Notes: generated from the sequence alone by a model not told the origin. Positions 17,073 to 26,763 are shown, counted from the first letter of the stretch. The stretch: DNA of 64,000 bases from Candidatus Rifleibacteriota bacterium (GCA_905236675.1 CAJOND010000001.1:1-64000), one strand, 5' to 3'. Numbers and translations are program-made.

Positions 17073-19888
17073 AAAAGCAAGGTTCTGCAATAATAACTGT
17101 TATAGCTGCAATAGTTGTCCTTACTGTTTTAGCTCTGTCTTTTATAGGTTCTAGAAGAGAAAGAGCAGGAATTTCAAAGCACTTGAGCGATGAAAAAAAA
17201 GTTGAAGCTATGGCTGAATCTGTTTCTGATTTGTTGCTTTCTTATTTAAAAAAGAATGCCAATAAACATGATAATCCAACAGATTTATATTATCTATTAA
17301 GAGCTCCATTAAAATATAAATCAAAAACAGCAGATACCGATGGAGGAGATATTCCTCTTGATGTCGAAGGTTCTGGTAATATTGATAATTTATATGATTA
17401 TGTAGGATCTGTAATTGAACCTTTAAAAACTGAATTAGGTTGGAATGATAGTAATTGTACTATTACTTCTATGTGCGAAATTTGTAATGCTGAAGCTTTT
17501 GGACCAGCTACAAAGAATTACGAAGTTGCAGGAATAAATACAGAGCATCTTAAAGCGTTTAGTAATATGGCATCTTTTTTGGATTGCGACATAGATTCAG
17601 TTACTTTCGTTTCAGATAATGATCCTAGCAGATGGAAACCCAGTGATTGGAAATTGAGTATAGGTTTTCCTGGTAATAATGAAACATATTTGGAAAAAAG
17701 TTTTAAAGTTCGAGTAAAACTAAGTACTGCTGAAGCAGATATGTTAAAAGAACTTAATGACGAGTCAAACAAACTTACTGCTGCAAAAGAAGAAGTGGCT
17801 GACGCAAAAGATGCATTAAAAAAAGCTCAAGATGATGGTGAGAGTGAAGAAAAAATAGCTCAGCTTCAAGCAAAAGTTACTGAAGCTGAAGAAGCACTAA
17901 AAAAGGCTCAAGAAGAATATGATGCATTTATGGCAGATTACAATGAAGGTAAAGCTCAAGTAAATAGTGGTGGTTTTAAGGTAAAAGTAAAGATTAGTGC
18001 TAGAAGAGATGATAAAGATTCAATGGTTTTAAAAGATATGAAAGCAGAACTATCAGGATTTTTAAAAATCGCTGCAAAATTACTGGGTCTTCCAAGTTCC
18101 TGGAAATTAGATGATATAGATGTTCAGAAAACCATGGAAGAATCCAGATTTTTCCCTGATATAAGACCTATTAATATGGAAGGTCTAAAAAATAAAGTAA
18201 TTGAAGGGGATCCTGAATATAATTTCAGTGAATATGTAGGAGATATCAATACTCGTATTGGTGAAGTAAAATTAGGCTATAGTGGCTATACATTAGATAG
18301 TAGTTTATCTGATCTGCCTATGACTATAGAAAAAGGTGCTATATTACGAATTACTACTAATGTTGAATACAAGCAGAGTGAAACAAGAACTATCAAAAGA
18401 GAACTTGTTAGTGAAATTCCGTTTAAAGTAAGTGATGTTCAGCCAATTGCACCTGAATACAGCTTTTTTGTGGCAAACTCACCATTACTTTCAAAACAGA
18501 GCGATATAATATCCGGAAACACATTAGGAAAGCCAATTGATTTAAATAATGCAAAAGATACTGTAACTTCATCTGATGCTACATTAGCGGCAGGAAGATT
18601 CATTGTTCACAATCTGCCTTTTTCAGGCGATAAGCCAAGTTATTCAGAAATTGGGAATACTACTGGAAGAGTCCCTGGAATGGTAAGAATTAATTGTAAT
18701 TATTCAGGAAAAGGTGGAGAGGTAACCGAGTTGCGCAGTTTTATCGGATGCTTTGAAGAACCTGAATTGACTGAATTAAATCAGATGCTTTCTCCAAACT
18801 ATAAAAGTATAGACAATAAATTCAATACAAGACCGTCTTTTTATTGGCGTGACGATGATCCAAAAAGAAAACATGAAGTTGAATTTCCTGTTCTTTTTGA
18901 AGAAAGAGATGTAGCTCATAAAATTGAAATTCCTGGAGTAAAAGGCTTTGTTGATGTATATAGAAGAGGTGGGTTTAATGTTGTAATGATTCCGACACTT
19001 CTTTATGGAAATGGTCACATGGAATATCCTCTTGGGATAAATGTTGAGGGGCCAATAAACTCTATATATAGTAGAATAAGAGTTAGTGCAAAACCAAATG
19101 CCCTAGTAGCACCAAGGGCTGAAAATAAAGTAACAGATACTACTGAGATTTATTATGATTATGAGCCGGTAAGTACTTATTCTAATGGCAATAGTTATAG
19201 TTTTAATAATACTGCTAATGATGCCACTAAATTTGATGCAGCTCCCTACGGCATGGTATATAACCCTTGTTATAAAGAAAATGAGTCTTGGTCATCTAAT
19301 AAACTGTATAAATATATGCCAGCTAACTGCTATGATGCGATGCAATATGCAAAGAAAGCTACTAAGTTTTATGAAACCGGTGATGAATTCTGGGAAGATT
19401 GTAAAAAAGAAATAGCTGATGGTGGTTTAAAAGATGGTGATAATATTAGGTTAGCAGGAGTCTATTACATAAAAGGAGATTTGGATTTACCTGAAAAGAC
19501 TTTTATTGGAAACGGACTTATAGTTGTAAGAAATAATATAAATTTAAACGGTAATATAAATTATGCAGATGAAAATACTACTCTTGGTCTAATTGCAAGA
19601 GTTGGGAGTATTAATTTCAATGATTCTTGCACTGAAGTTCATGCTGCATGTTTTTCTAACAATGCGCCAATGGTAACTGGTGGTGTAAAAATATATGGTA
19701 ACCTTGTTTGTAACGATTTTATAAGAAAAGATTTGTTAGAAGTAGAAGTTTTCTATGATAATCGTGCAACATCTGTTACCCCGTTAGCTTCATTAAGAAA
19801 GGCAGGAAAATTCGAACCAAAACGCTACTATGTAGCTTTTGCTGATAATTGGTCGAAATTTGTTTATGAAAAGAATAAAGAAGAATAA
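17069..19888 (+). CDS. Giant GspK/PilX-like minor pseudopilin, cassette 1
   Basis: The 939-residue protein begins like GspK/PilX minor pseudopilins: KKQG then SAIITVIAAIVVLTVLALSF, with no Glu at mature position 5, the usual feature of GspK. It lines up with cassette 2 (23397-26252) in N-terminus, size and C-terminal layout. After the pilin helix comes a long soluble part with a coiled coil at about 230-290 (AAKEEVADAKDALKKAQ and following heptads). Near the end (about 795-875) is a beta-helix-like stretch with GNGLIVVRNNINLNGNINY. GspK itself is about 330 residues, so this is nearly three times longer. It probably sits at the tip of a pseudopilus and carries an adhesive or substrate-binding head (inference). 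Confidence 0.75.
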   Translation: MKKQGSAIITVIAAIVVLTVLALSFIGSRRERAGISKHLSDEKKVEAMAESVSDLLLSYLKKNANKHDNPTDLYYLLRAPLKYKSKTADTDGGDIPLDVEGSGNIDNLYDYVGSVIEPLKTELGWNDSNCTITSMCEICNAEAFGPATKNYEVAGINTEHLKAFSNMASFLDCDIDSVTFVSDNDPSRWKPSDWKLSIGFPGNNETYLEKSFKVRVKLSTAEADMLKELNDESNKLTAAKEEVADAKDALKKAQDDGESEEKIAQLQAKVTEAEEALKKAQEEYDAFMADYNEGKAQVNSGGFKVKVKISARRDDKDSMVLKDMKAELSGFLKIAAKLLGLPSSWKLDDIDVQKTMEESRFFPDIRPINMEGLKNKVIEGDPEYNFSEYVGDINTRIGEVKLGYSGYTLDSSLSDLPMTIEKGAILRITTNVEYKQSETRTIKRELVSEIPFKVSDVQPIAPEYSFFVANSPLLSKQSDIISGNTLGKPIDLNNAKDTVTSSDATLAAGRFIVHNLPFSGDKPSYSEIGNTTGRVPGMVRINCNYSGKGGEVTELRSFIGCFEEPELTELNQMLSPNYKSIDNKFNTRPSFYWRDDDPKRKHEVEFPVLFEERDVAHKIEIPGVKGFVDVYRRGGFNVVMIPTLLYGNGHMEYPLGINVEGPINSIYSRIRVSAKPNALVAPRAENKVTDTTEIYYDYEPVSTYSNGNSYSFNNTANDATKFDAAPYGMVYNPCYKENESWSSNKLYKYMPANCYDAMQYAKKATKFYETGDEFWEDCKKEIADGGLKDGDNIRLAGVYYIKGDLDLPEKTFIGNGLIVVRNNINLNGNINYADENTTLGLIARVGSINFNDSCTEVHAACFSNNAPMVTGGVKIYGNLVCNDFIRKDLLEVEVFYDNRATSVTPLASLRKAGKFEPKRYYVAFADNWSKFVYEKNKEE

Positions 19889-20291
19889 ATTAGGTGTTTC
19901 ATTAACAGAAATATCTGTTGCGGTTTTAGTTTTTGCATTAGTTGCTATTCCATTATATTATGCAATTTCGTTTGGAACCAAAGAAGAAATACAATCAGAT
20001 AAGGTCGCTATTGCTAACAAGATTTTGGAGTCATTTAGAGACGAGATAAAAAACCTGGATTTTGAAACAGTTCTAAGTTATGGAGAAGATATAACAGCTA
20101 CGAATTTACCTCCCAATTCTTTTCAGAAAATGTATGATGCTCAAAAAGAGTATAAGGATTTTAATTTTAAGGCTAAGGCTAAATTAAATGATAACGATGG
20201 TATGAGGTCTATTACATTTAATGCAACTGTAAGTTGGAGAAGAGATGGTGGAGAATCGACTCAGAAGATTTCTTTTATAAAGGTTGAATAA
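19866..20291 (+). CDS. GspI/PilV-like prepilin, cassette 1
   Basis: The prepilin has 141 residues. The ATG at 19866 is preferred over an upstream TTG (19839) because it gives a short basic leader, MKRIKKNKLG, cut before VSLTEISVAVLVFALVAI with Glu at mature position 5, as prepilin peptidase requires. The helix is followed by about 100 soluble residues with a WRRDGG beta segment near the end. It overlaps the end of the giant pseudopilin gene by 23 bases and is followed three bases later by another prepilin gene. Confidence 0.85.
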   Translation: MKRIKKNKLGVSLTEISVAVLVFALVAIPLYYAISFGTKEEIQSDKVAIANKILESFRDEIKNLDFETVLSYGEDITATNLPPNSFQKMYDAQKEYKDFNFKAKAKLNDNDGMRSITFNATVSWRRDGGESTQKISFIKVE

Positions 20292-20294
20292 ATA

Positions 20295-20966
20295 ATGGGC
20301 AAAAGTCGAAAGTCTGGTTTTTCCTTAACAGAATTGATGATAGGAATAGGAATCTGTGCTGTTTTAGGACTAACAGTTTTTAAACTAGTTTCTCAGGCAG
20401 GTAAAAATTCTGCAATTGCACGTTGCAGAGCAGATCTTAGACAAAATGCACAAGTTGCTGCTAGACAACTAGAAAGAGATATCTCTTCTTCTAGGGCTGT
20501 TCCTGATGAAACAGATAAAAAGAAATATAAGATGACAATAGTAACTGGTGATCCTGAAAGTGAACCTATATCATCTATGGAATGTCCTAAGTCAGAAGAT
20601 CCTGAAGGTGATGCCACATATTTTGATTCAAATGAAGAATCGGTTAATAATCTTTATGAGGAAGTAAAATATACTATTAGTGATAAAAAACTTTATAGAA
20701 ATGCTGGCGGAAAAAAGCTAAAGATATGTGATAATATAAAATCTATTAAATTTAGGGATGATAATGAAATTGACGGAATTGATATTTCTTATGATGGAAA
20801 AGTTGAATTGAAAATTACAGCAAAAGCTAGACCAGATGGTCAACCAGATGAAATTGAACATGTGGAAACAGCAATAGTTGCAATACGCCAACTTCAAAAG
20901 AAGTTATTAGATCCTGAAAAAGATGATAAACATTGGAAACAACGTGTTGGCGCAAATGATTATTAG
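20295..20966 (+). CDS. GspJ/PilW-like prepilin, cassette 1
   Basis: The prepilin has 223 residues with leader MGKSRKSG cut before FSLTELMIGIGICAVLGLTV. The block RQNAQVAARQLERDISSSR after the helix is typical of GspJ/PilW proteins. A C-terminal helix (VETAIVAIRQLQKK) follows the beta domain. It is the last gene of cassette 1; the infC operon promoter lies just after its stop. Confidence 0.85.
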   Translation: MGKSRKSGFSLTELMIGIGICAVLGLTVFKLVSQAGKNSAIARCRADLRQNAQVAARQLERDISSSRAVPDETDKKKYKMTIVTGDPESEPISSMECPKSEDPEGDATYFDSNEESVNNLYEEVKYTISDKKLYRNAGGKKLKICDNIKSIKFRDDNEIDGIDISYDGKVELKITAKARPDGQPDEIEHVETAIVAIRQLQKKLLDPEKDDKHWKQRVGANDY

Positions 20967-20985
20967 AGGGAAGATAAAAAAATAC

Positions 20986-21014
20986 TTGACAATAATGTAC
21001 ACATTTGATATATT
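20986..21014 (+). promoter_or_regulatory. Near-consensus promoter of the infC operon
   Basis: TTGACA (20986-20991), a 17-base spacer and TATATT (21009-21014). It is the best promoter in the window and drives infC-rpmI-rplT. Confidence 0.85.
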
Positions 21015-21029
21015 GCCAAAACAGCAAGC

Positions 21030-21169
21030 AGGATATTATCCTCACCTTTAGCGATAGCGAAAAGGTTAACCTTTAACAAACAATAATTTATGAATATATC
21101 ATAATTATTATAAAAGGGTTACGTGTTTGTAATTAACATGGAGTAGCGTTCTGCTGCTCCATTTTTTAT
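21030..21169 (+). promoter_or_regulatory. infC leader RNA with alternative hairpins and attenuator terminator
   Basis: The leader holds AGGATATTATCCT (21030-21042). AAAGGT (21061-21066) can pair either with ACCTTT upstream (21044-21049) or with ACCTTT downstream (21069-21074). An imperfect AT-rich inverted repeat follows around 21087-21113. The last element is a terminator: GGAGTAGC (21140-21147) against GCTGCTCC (21153-21160), then T6. Leaders of infC-rpmI-rplT operons are often controlled by L20 or by attenuation. Which applies here is not shown. Confidence 0.75.
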
Positions 21170-21195
21170 TCTTTGTATTTCTGGAGGTATGGGTT

Positions 21196-21714
21196 ATTAA
21201 AGCGACTGTAAGAATTAATCGCAAGATTAGGGTTCCTCAGGTTCGTCTAGTCGACGAACAGGGCGTTATGGTTGGTATCGTTCCAATTAATGATGCAGTT
21301 CAAATGGCAGAAGAAAGAGGCTACGACCTCGTAGAGGTGGCCCCGGGTGCAAACCCACCAGTTTGCAGACTCATGGATTTTGGTCAGTATAAGTATGAAC
21401 TGGCTAAAAAAGCCAAGGACGCAAAGAAGAAACAGAAGGTCATCAAGCTTAAAGAAATTAAGGTCAGACCCAAGACCGATGAAGGCGATTTACAGACTAA
21501 ATGTAACGCAATCAAGAAATTCTTAGAAGACGGTGACAAGGTTAAGATATCTGTAGCTTTCAGAGGGCGTGAAAAGGCTCATATGGAAGTAGGATACAAA
21601 GTTGTCGAAAGAATGAAAGAAATTCTTGGAGAAGATGCGGATATTGAAAGAGACGCAGCCCAGGAAGGCAGCGCAATTACAATGATTCTCTTCAGGCAAC
21701 CTAAGAAAAAATAA
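21196..21714 (+). CDS. infC: Translation initiation factor IF-3, AUU start
   Basis: IF-3 binds the 30S subunit, prevents premature 50S joining and checks the start codon. The 172-residue protein begins IKATVRINRKIRVPQVRLVD and contains the conserved AEERGYDLVEVAP block and the C-terminal KVKISVAFRGREKAH region. The start is ATT at 21196: GGAGG (21183-21187) lies eight bases upstream, homology begins at once, and the first in-frame ATG (21268) would delete about 24 conserved residues. A nearby ATG at 21189 is out of frame. Rare AUU starts let IF-3 repress its own synthesis, as established in E. coli. It is followed by rpmI and rplT. Confidence 0.95.
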   Translation: MKATVRINRKIRVPQVRLVDEQGVMVGIVPINDAVQMAEERGYDLVEVAPGANPPVCRLMDFGQYKYELAKKAKDAKKKQKVIKLKEIKVRPKTDEGDLQTKCNAIKKFLEDGDKVKISVAFRGREKAHMEVGYKVVERMKEILGEDADIERDAAQEGSAITMILFRQPKKK

Positions 21715-21738
21715 AATACTGCTACAGGAGAAAGTATT

Positions 21739-21936
21739 ATGCCAAAGATTAAAACTAACCGTGCTGCTGCAAAGCGCATTAAAAGAACTGGTTCTGGTGC
21801 TTTCAGACGTTTCAAAGCATATGGCAAACATATTTTGACCAAGAAGTCCAGCAAACGCAAAAGAGCTTATCGTCAGGGCTTGAATTGTCATAAGACAAAT
21901 GAAAAAGCTCTCAAAGTTATGCTTCCATACTCCTGA
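21739..21936 (+). CDS. rpmI: 50S ribosomal protein L35
   Basis: The 65-residue basic protein has the L35 pattern: [33 protein letters not shown] and a short C-terminus. The ribosome site is AGGAG nine bases before ATG. It sits between infC and rplT, the usual order. Its stop codon overlaps the base of a hairpin with a T-run. Confidence 0.95.
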   Translation: MPKIKTNRAAAKRIKRTGSGAFRRFKAYGKHILTKKSSKRKRAYRQGLNCHKTNEKALKVMLPYS

Positions 21937-21964
21937 CCCAGAGTCGAGAGTCACTGGGTTTTTT
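21936..21964 (+). terminator. Hairpin with T-run between rpmI and rplT
   Basis: ACCCAG (21936-21941) pairs with CTGGGT (21954-21959), with T6 at the end. The first base is the last base of the rpmI stop codon. It could reduce read-through to rplT or act as a processing or regulatory site. Confidence 0.55.
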
Positions 21965-21990
21965 AATTGATAATTACAGGAGAATAAATC

Positions 21991-22344
21991 ATGTCAAGAT
22001 CAAAAAGTTCAAGTAATGCAAGACGTAAAGAACAGAAGCTTTTCCGTTTTACCAAAGGTTTCTGGGGTTGTCATAACAATGTAAAGAAAGTTGCTAAACA
22101 GGCTTTCTTACATGCTTTAACACATTCATTAGTTGACCGCAGAAGAAGAGCTGGCGATTTCAGATCTCTCTGGATAACCAGAATCAATGCTGCTTGCCGC
22201 GAAAATGAAATGTCTTATAGCTGCTTCATCAATGGTCTTAAAAAAGCTGGTGTTAGCCTTAACCGCAAGGTTCTTGCTGATATAGCTGTAAAAGATCCAG
22301 AAGCTTTCAAAGGTGTTGTAGAAGTTGCTAAAAAAGCACTCTAA
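21991..22344 (+). CDS. rplT: 50S ribosomal protein L20
   Basis: L20 binds 23S rRNA early in 50S assembly and commonly represses its own operon through the leader. The 117-residue protein shows typical blocks: [40 protein letters not shown] and [21 protein letters not shown]. The ribosome site AGGAG precedes ATG by about eight bases. It is the last gene before a strong terminator. Confidence 0.96.
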   Translation: MSRSKSSSNARRKEQKLFRFTKGFWGCHNNVKKVAKQAFLHALTHSLVDRRRRAGDFRSLWITRINAACRENEMSYSCFINGLKKAGVSLNRKVLADIAVKDPEAFKGVVEVAKKAL

Positions 22345-22359
22345 TAGCTAGTAAGTAAC

Positions 22360-22398
22360 AAAAAAAGACGAGCTTTAAATCGCTCGTCTTTTTTTTTG
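22360..22398 (+). terminator. Rho-independent terminator of the infC operon
   Basis: GACGAGC (22367-22373) and GCTCGTC (22382-22388) form a perfect seven-pair stem, preceded by A7 and followed by T9. Confidence 0.95.
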
Positions 22399-22458
22399 TA
22401 AATAAGCTTCTAAAAGAAAAAACATATTAAACTTTTATCTGTAAAATAAGTATAATTG

Positions 22459-22488
22459 TTGAGGGTAATAGGTGAAATATTGTATAAT
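22459..22488 (+). promoter_or_regulatory. Promoter for the second pseudopilin cassette
   Basis: TTGAGG (22459-22464), an 18-base spacer and TATAAT (22483-22488), 34 bases before the ATG at 22523. Confidence 0.6.
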
Positions 22489-22522
22489 TATATAAATAGG
22501 TTAGAATAACTGGTACATAATT

Positions 22523-23383
22523 ATGAGTGAAGAAGAAAACAAATTTACTGTTGATAATTTTTTAAAAAAAATACAAGAAGGTGATAACACCATATTGATA
22601 GTAGGCATTATCGCATTGATAATTCCCTTAGTTGCTTTATTTTTTTTAACAGGTGGAAGAAAATCATCAAAAGCAATGACCCACCAGAAATTAAGAGCAA
22701 TGACTCAAAGGAAGAATGTTTTCAAATTTGCGAAGAAGGAAAACTCATCAAAGTCTAATTTTAGTTCTAGCTTAGGTTCTTATAATTCAAACTCATCTAC
22801 AAGCGGTGGTTCGACAAGCAGCGGAGATACATGGGCTAGTAATAAAACTCCTGAACAAAAATTAGCTGATGAATTAGAAGAAGCTTCAAGGTTAGTGGAA
22901 AAAAATATGCAGGAAGTTATTGTTCCACCAAGTCTAGAAGGAAATGCTCGAGATTATTATTTAGCAGAACATAATTATAATCTTAGTAAGGGCAATAATG
23001 CTCTTGAATTAAAAAAATATGATGAGGCAGAAAAGTATTTGTATGAAGCATTAAAAGAAGGAGAAGGTAATCCCTTCTTGACTGTTTTTGCTTTGGGTTC
23101 TATTTGTGCTTTATATGAGCGAACAGGAAATAAACAGAAAATGGAAGAAGCATACAAGCAATATATAGAAGCTGTCTCACAATTGCCTCCAGAATTTGGT
23201 GGCTTTGATTTGAAAAGAAGTGTTAGAGATGCTTATAAAGCATTAGAGTCAGTTGGAAAATATGCAAGTGATGATGAAATATCTAATGCCATTTCAAATA
23301 ATCCAGCATTTCAATCTGGTAAATTACCATCTGATATAAATATTCGTGAAGTTTATAAGGATTTTCCAATAAAATATGAATAG
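22523..23383 (+). CDS. Membrane-anchored TPR-like protein, first gene of pseudopilin cassette 2
   Basis: The 286-residue protein has one N-terminal membrane helix (about 25-46, ILIVGIIALIIPLVALFFL) instead of the lipobox of its paralogue at 16221. A Ser/Gly-rich linker (70-110) and a TPR-like helical domain (about 145-230) follow, with LSKGNNALELKKYDEAEKYL and FALGSICALYERTGN. The shared order (anchor, low-complexity linker, TPR) and identical position at the head of a cassette show that the two were duplicated. It is probably an inner-membrane scaffold for the pseudopilins. Confidence 0.75.
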   Translation: MSEEENKFTVDNFLKKIQEGDNTILIVGIIALIIPLVALFFLTGGRKSSKAMTHQKLRAMTQRKNVFKFAKKENSSKSNFSSSLGSYNSNSSTSGGSTSSGDTWASNKTPEQKLADELEEASRLVEKNMQEVIVPPSLEGNARDYYLAEHNYNLSKGNNALELKKYDEAEKYLYEALKEGEGNPFLTVFALGSICALYERTGNKQKMEEAYKQYIEAVSQLPPEFGGFDLKRSVRDAYKALESVGKYASDDEISNAISNNPAFQSGKLPSDINIREVYKDFPIKYE

Positions 23384-23396
23384 AGGAGCAAAGAAT

Positions 23397-26252
23397 ATGA
23401 ATAATAAAAGATTGAAAAGATCAGGTAGTACTTTTATTGTAGTTATAGGGATTCTTGCTATCATAATCTTTGCAGCTTCTCTATTTATGTCTTCTACAGT
23501 TCAAGAGGGAAGACAAACAAAAATGTCTATAAGAGGTTTGCATGCAAATTCATTGGCAGAAGCTGCTATTGAACGAGCAATGACCAAATTGTCCAAAAAT
23601 ATAAATAAAATTGATAAGAATGATCCTAACCCTAATGAAAATATGGCTGTTACCATAAGACTTCCAGCGGCGGAAGGATCATCATCTTTGTTAAGTTATG
23701 CTAATCAATCTGCAAACTTAGGTGATGATCAGGAACTTAATTTAAGTGATGCGGCAAAAAGAGAATTTGAATTTAATAAAGATGACCTAAAAAATGAAGA
23801 TTTAGACGATAATGGCAGTGTAATCGGTGATAATGATTTAGAAGAACTAGTTGATTTTATGACAGACGGTTCTTGTGAAGAATATACTGTAAATGTAAAA
23901 GCAAAGATTGTTTGTGCTTTCAGAAATTCTCCCGGTTCAGATTATAAGGTTCCTGGTGTTGATATTCCTTGGAATATGAGGCGAAATGTTAAATCCTTAT
24001 TAAACGGAGATGGTTACAGTATTTTTGAATTGAGATTTCCTAAAAGTATGAGATGGTTTTCTTTTTCTATTAATTTTTTGGGCTTAATAGAATTTGATTT
24101 GACCCAGGTTATAAGTGATCTTCTTGCACACTTTGGGGTAACTGACCCAACATTAGCCGATATGACCACTTTAGATTGGGCAGCTGAAACAGTATTAAAT
24201 AAAGTAATTGCTGCTATTGCAAAGAAGATAACCGGTAACGATACTGGAGATATTTATCCTTTAAAAATTGATGTTGGAAAGGGAAATGTTCCTACTACTG
24301 TTGCTGATTTATGGCCAAATGGAACTAATGTTACAGAGGGAGAAGGGCAATATCTAGAAAAATATGGTCAGATTAATTTTGATTGTGAAGCTTCAATAAA
24401 ATATAAAGATGGTTACACTTCTACTAGAAGAATAAATGCTGTAAAGGATTTTAAAGTTACTGACTGTGAACCTCCTGCACCAATGTATAGCTTGTTTATT
24501 TCAAATGAAGATAATGATGAGATTTCGTTTAATAATTCTGGCGGACAGTTTTATGTGAATAATATTACATATACAAATATGAAGGAAAAAATTAAACAAA
24601 TACTTCGTGGCGAAGAAGAAGCTACAGAAGAAGAAATGAATCAAAAGGAATTTCCTGGTTTAATTAGAGTTAATGCAAGTTGTGATGATCCAATAATTTG
24701 TAATATAGGTTTTTTGGGGCAGACACTCGATAATGGTTCTGACAACCCTATTAGCATAGTCAACAAAACAGAAAATGGTGATGTGATTCAGGAAAGTGCA
24801 AGTGATGGTTTACCATCTTTTGGGGAAAAAGGACGTCAAATAATAAATGGGGTTGAAGTTCCATTGCTTTTAAAATCTAAGGCAGCTGTAGTTAGAGCAA
24901 ATAAATCCTTTGATATAAAAGTTAAAAAATCTGAAAAGAAACCAGATGATGCTGCTTTGAGCGAAGAGCCAGTAGATGAAACACATAATACGGAAGAATT
25001 AGAAGCTAATGCAAACAGCTTACAATTAGGTAGTGTAGATATAGGGTTATTTAAAAAGCTTGATTTGGGAATTAATCTTACTCCAGCAGTTACAAAAATG
25101 GGGTGCAATATTGTAGAGTTAGGTATTTGTCTGGCTTTGATGCCATTGGCAGAAACGGCTGCCGATGTCGTAGATTCAGCAATTGATGATTCTGGTTTTG
25201 GTGGTTATGTTTCAACAGGTCTATCTGGTTTTGCCGATTCATTAGATTGCTTTGAAACTTGGGAAATGCCTTATATGGGAACTGCTAACAGTTTATACAC
25301 TTTACCTGATTTGGGACGGAGTTTTAATAAGACACACTTATTCGGTTATTCTGGTTTTCACCCAACTTTAACAAGAGAAATAGAAGGTAATGTGGTTAGC
25401 CAATACAGGCAATGGAGAATGTGTATTGTTGGTTTGGGTCTTGAAAATAAGATTTATATTGGAGTTATTCCTATTCCGCCTATTCCTATTCCAATATGGA
25501 AAACAACAACTCAGCAATTAAAATATGGTTATAACATTCCAGGCTTCATGGCACTAGATGACAATGGAAATTCTGATTCCACGGTACATACCTATAGTCC
25601 TAATGAACCTAAAAACAAGGCACCTAATCTATATACTAGTGAACAATATGCAAAAAAATCAAACTATTATTATGCAAGTGCAAAGGAATTCATAGATGAT
25701 ATTCCAAATAGGTTGGCAGAAATAAATGGCAAAAAAACTCTTGTTCTAAATGGAGTAACCTACATTGCTGATAGCTTAGGTGATTCTGGAACACCTTTTA
25801 GTCCAAAGCTTGTTGATGATAGTGAATTAAAAACTTATGATACTTTATATGTACATGGTAAAGGGATGATTGTTGTTAGTGGCAATCTTTATCTTGGCTG
25901 CAATATTGTTCAAAGAGATGATCCTGATGAGACACAAGATAATACTGTATTCTCTTTAATTTGTCGAAATGGTGGATTAATGTTTTTAAATCAAGGTAAT
26001 TATCTGATTGAAGGGTCTCTTTATACAGATCAGGGGATTTTCATTTATCAATCTTCCAGCCTGCATATCCTTGGAAATTGGGTAACTAACAAGTTTAAGA
26101 AGGATAAAATGGGTGGTCACATAATATTAGACTATAAATCGACAAAAACTAGAAATTCTATAGGTAGCTTACATCCAGAAAGAGGTAAATACGATCCGAA
26201 CAGATACCATGTTTCGTTCAGCCCAATATGGTCTACATGGAGAGCATACTGA
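23397..26252 (+). CDS. Giant GspK/PilX-like minor pseudopilin, cassette 2
   Basis: The 951-residue protein starts at ATG 23397. GAGGAG (23382-23387) lies nine bases upstream, while an ATG at 23376 has no such site. The leader KRSG is cut before STFIVVIGILAIIIFAASLF, again without Glu5. SLAEAAIERAMTKL then follows, the usual continuation of GspK/PilX pilin helices. The body is acidic and beta-rich. A C-terminal segment (about 830-920) with YVHGKGMIVVSGNLYLG resembles the cassette 1 beta-helix-like region. The end, KYDPNRYHVSFSPIW, echoes FEPKRYYVAFADNW of the cassette 1 protein, confirming homology. The stop overlaps the next start (TGATG). Confidence 0.75.
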   Translation: MNNKRLKRSGSTFIVVIGILAIIIFAASLFMSSTVQEGRQTKMSIRGLHANSLAEAAIERAMTKLSKNINKIDKNDPNPNENMAVTIRLPAAEGSSSLLSYANQSANLGDDQELNLSDAAKREFEFNKDDLKNEDLDDNGSVIGDNDLEELVDFMTDGSCEEYTVNVKAKIVCAFRNSPGSDYKVPGVDIPWNMRRNVKSLLNGDGYSIFELRFPKSMRWFSFSINFLGLIEFDLTQVISDLLAHFGVTDPTLADMTTLDWAAETVLNKVIAAIAKKITGNDTGDIYPLKIDVGKGNVPTTVADLWPNGTNVTEGEGQYLEKYGQINFDCEASIKYKDGYTSTRRINAVKDFKVTDCEPPAPMYSLFISNEDNDEISFNNSGGQFYVNNITYTNMKEKIKQILRGEEEATEEEMNQKEFPGLIRVNASCDDPIICNIGFLGQTLDNGSDNPISIVNKTENGDVIQESASDGLPSFGEKGRQIINGVEVPLLLKSKAAVVRANKSFDIKVKKSEKKPDDAALSEEPVDETHNTEELEANANSLQLGSVDIGLFKKLDLGINLTPAVTKMGCNIVELGICLALMPLAETAADVVDSAIDDSGFGGYVSTGLSGFADSLDCFETWEMPYMGTANSLYTLPDLGRSFNKTHLFGYSGFHPTLTREIEGNVVSQYRQWRMCIVGLGLENKIYIGVIPIPPIPIPIWKTTTQQLKYGYNIPGFMALDDNGNSDSTVHTYSPNEPKNKAPNLYTSEQYAKKSNYYYASAKEFIDDIPNRLAEINGKKTLVLNGVTYIADSLGDSGTPFSPKLVDDSELKTYDTLYVHGKGMIVVSGNLYLGCNIVQRDDPDETQDNTVFSLICRNGGLMFLNQGNYLIEGSLYTDQGIFIYQSSSLHILGNWVTNKFKKDKMGGHIILDYKSTKTRNSIGSLHPERGKYDPNRYHVSFSPIWSTWRAY

Positions 26253-26752
26253 TGAAAAACTTAAGAAAAAAAAGAGCTGTCACAATGATCGAAATTGTAA
26301 TGGCAATATTAATATTAGCCATAGCTTTTTTGCCTATTATGAGAATTGTAGATTATGGCTCTGTAAATACGGCAAAAATTGGAAATTATGCAAAAGCTAC
26401 TAGACTTGCACAAGAATTAATAGAAGAACTTAAGCATGTTCCATTTAAATCTATAGATAAAGTCTATGAAGGTTTAGCAGATGGTGAATGGTTTGATCAG
26501 ATTGACTCTAAATTTTATGAAGGAACTGAACAGGCTATAGAGGATTTTAAAAAAGAAGAAAGCAAGAATATCAAAGATTTTACACTATCTACAAAAATAA
26601 AACTATATAGAAACAAATATAAACAGTTGGCAGAAGTTTGGTTTCAGGTAGAAATAAGCTGGTATGATATGGGTAAAATTGAAGACGCAAAAGGTGAAAT
26701 GCGAACCATTAAAGTTAGTAATGCATATTATAATCCTGAGGCTATTTATTAA
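26252..26752 (+). CDS. GspI/PilV-like prepilin, cassette 2
   Basis: The prepilin has 166 residues. The start is ATG 26252, sharing one base with the previous stop and served by GGAGAG seven bases upstream. The leader MKNLRKKRA is cut before VTMIEIVMAILILAIAFLPI; Ala rather than Gly precedes the cut, and Glu is at mature position 5. The segment ATRLAQELIEELKHVPF is typical of GspI/PilV proteins. Its counterpart is 19866-20291 in cassette 1. Confidence 0.85.
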   Translation: MKNLRKKRAVTMIEIVMAILILAIAFLPIMRIVDYGSVNTAKIGNYAKATRLAQELIEELKHVPFKSIDKVYEGLADGEWFDQIDSKFYEGTEQAIEDFKKEESKNIKDFTLSTKIKLYRNKYKQLAEVWFQVEISWYDMGKIEDAKGEMRTIKVSNAYYNPEAIY

Positions 26753-26763
26753 GGAGTAAGAAT

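Noticed and set aside
21189..21191. ATG as start of infC
   Set aside because: It is out of frame with IF-3; the AUU at 21196 has the right frame and ribosome-site spacing.
21523..21954. Long antisense frames across infC and rpmI
   Set aside because: They lie opposite well-conserved genes and encode no recognisable protein.
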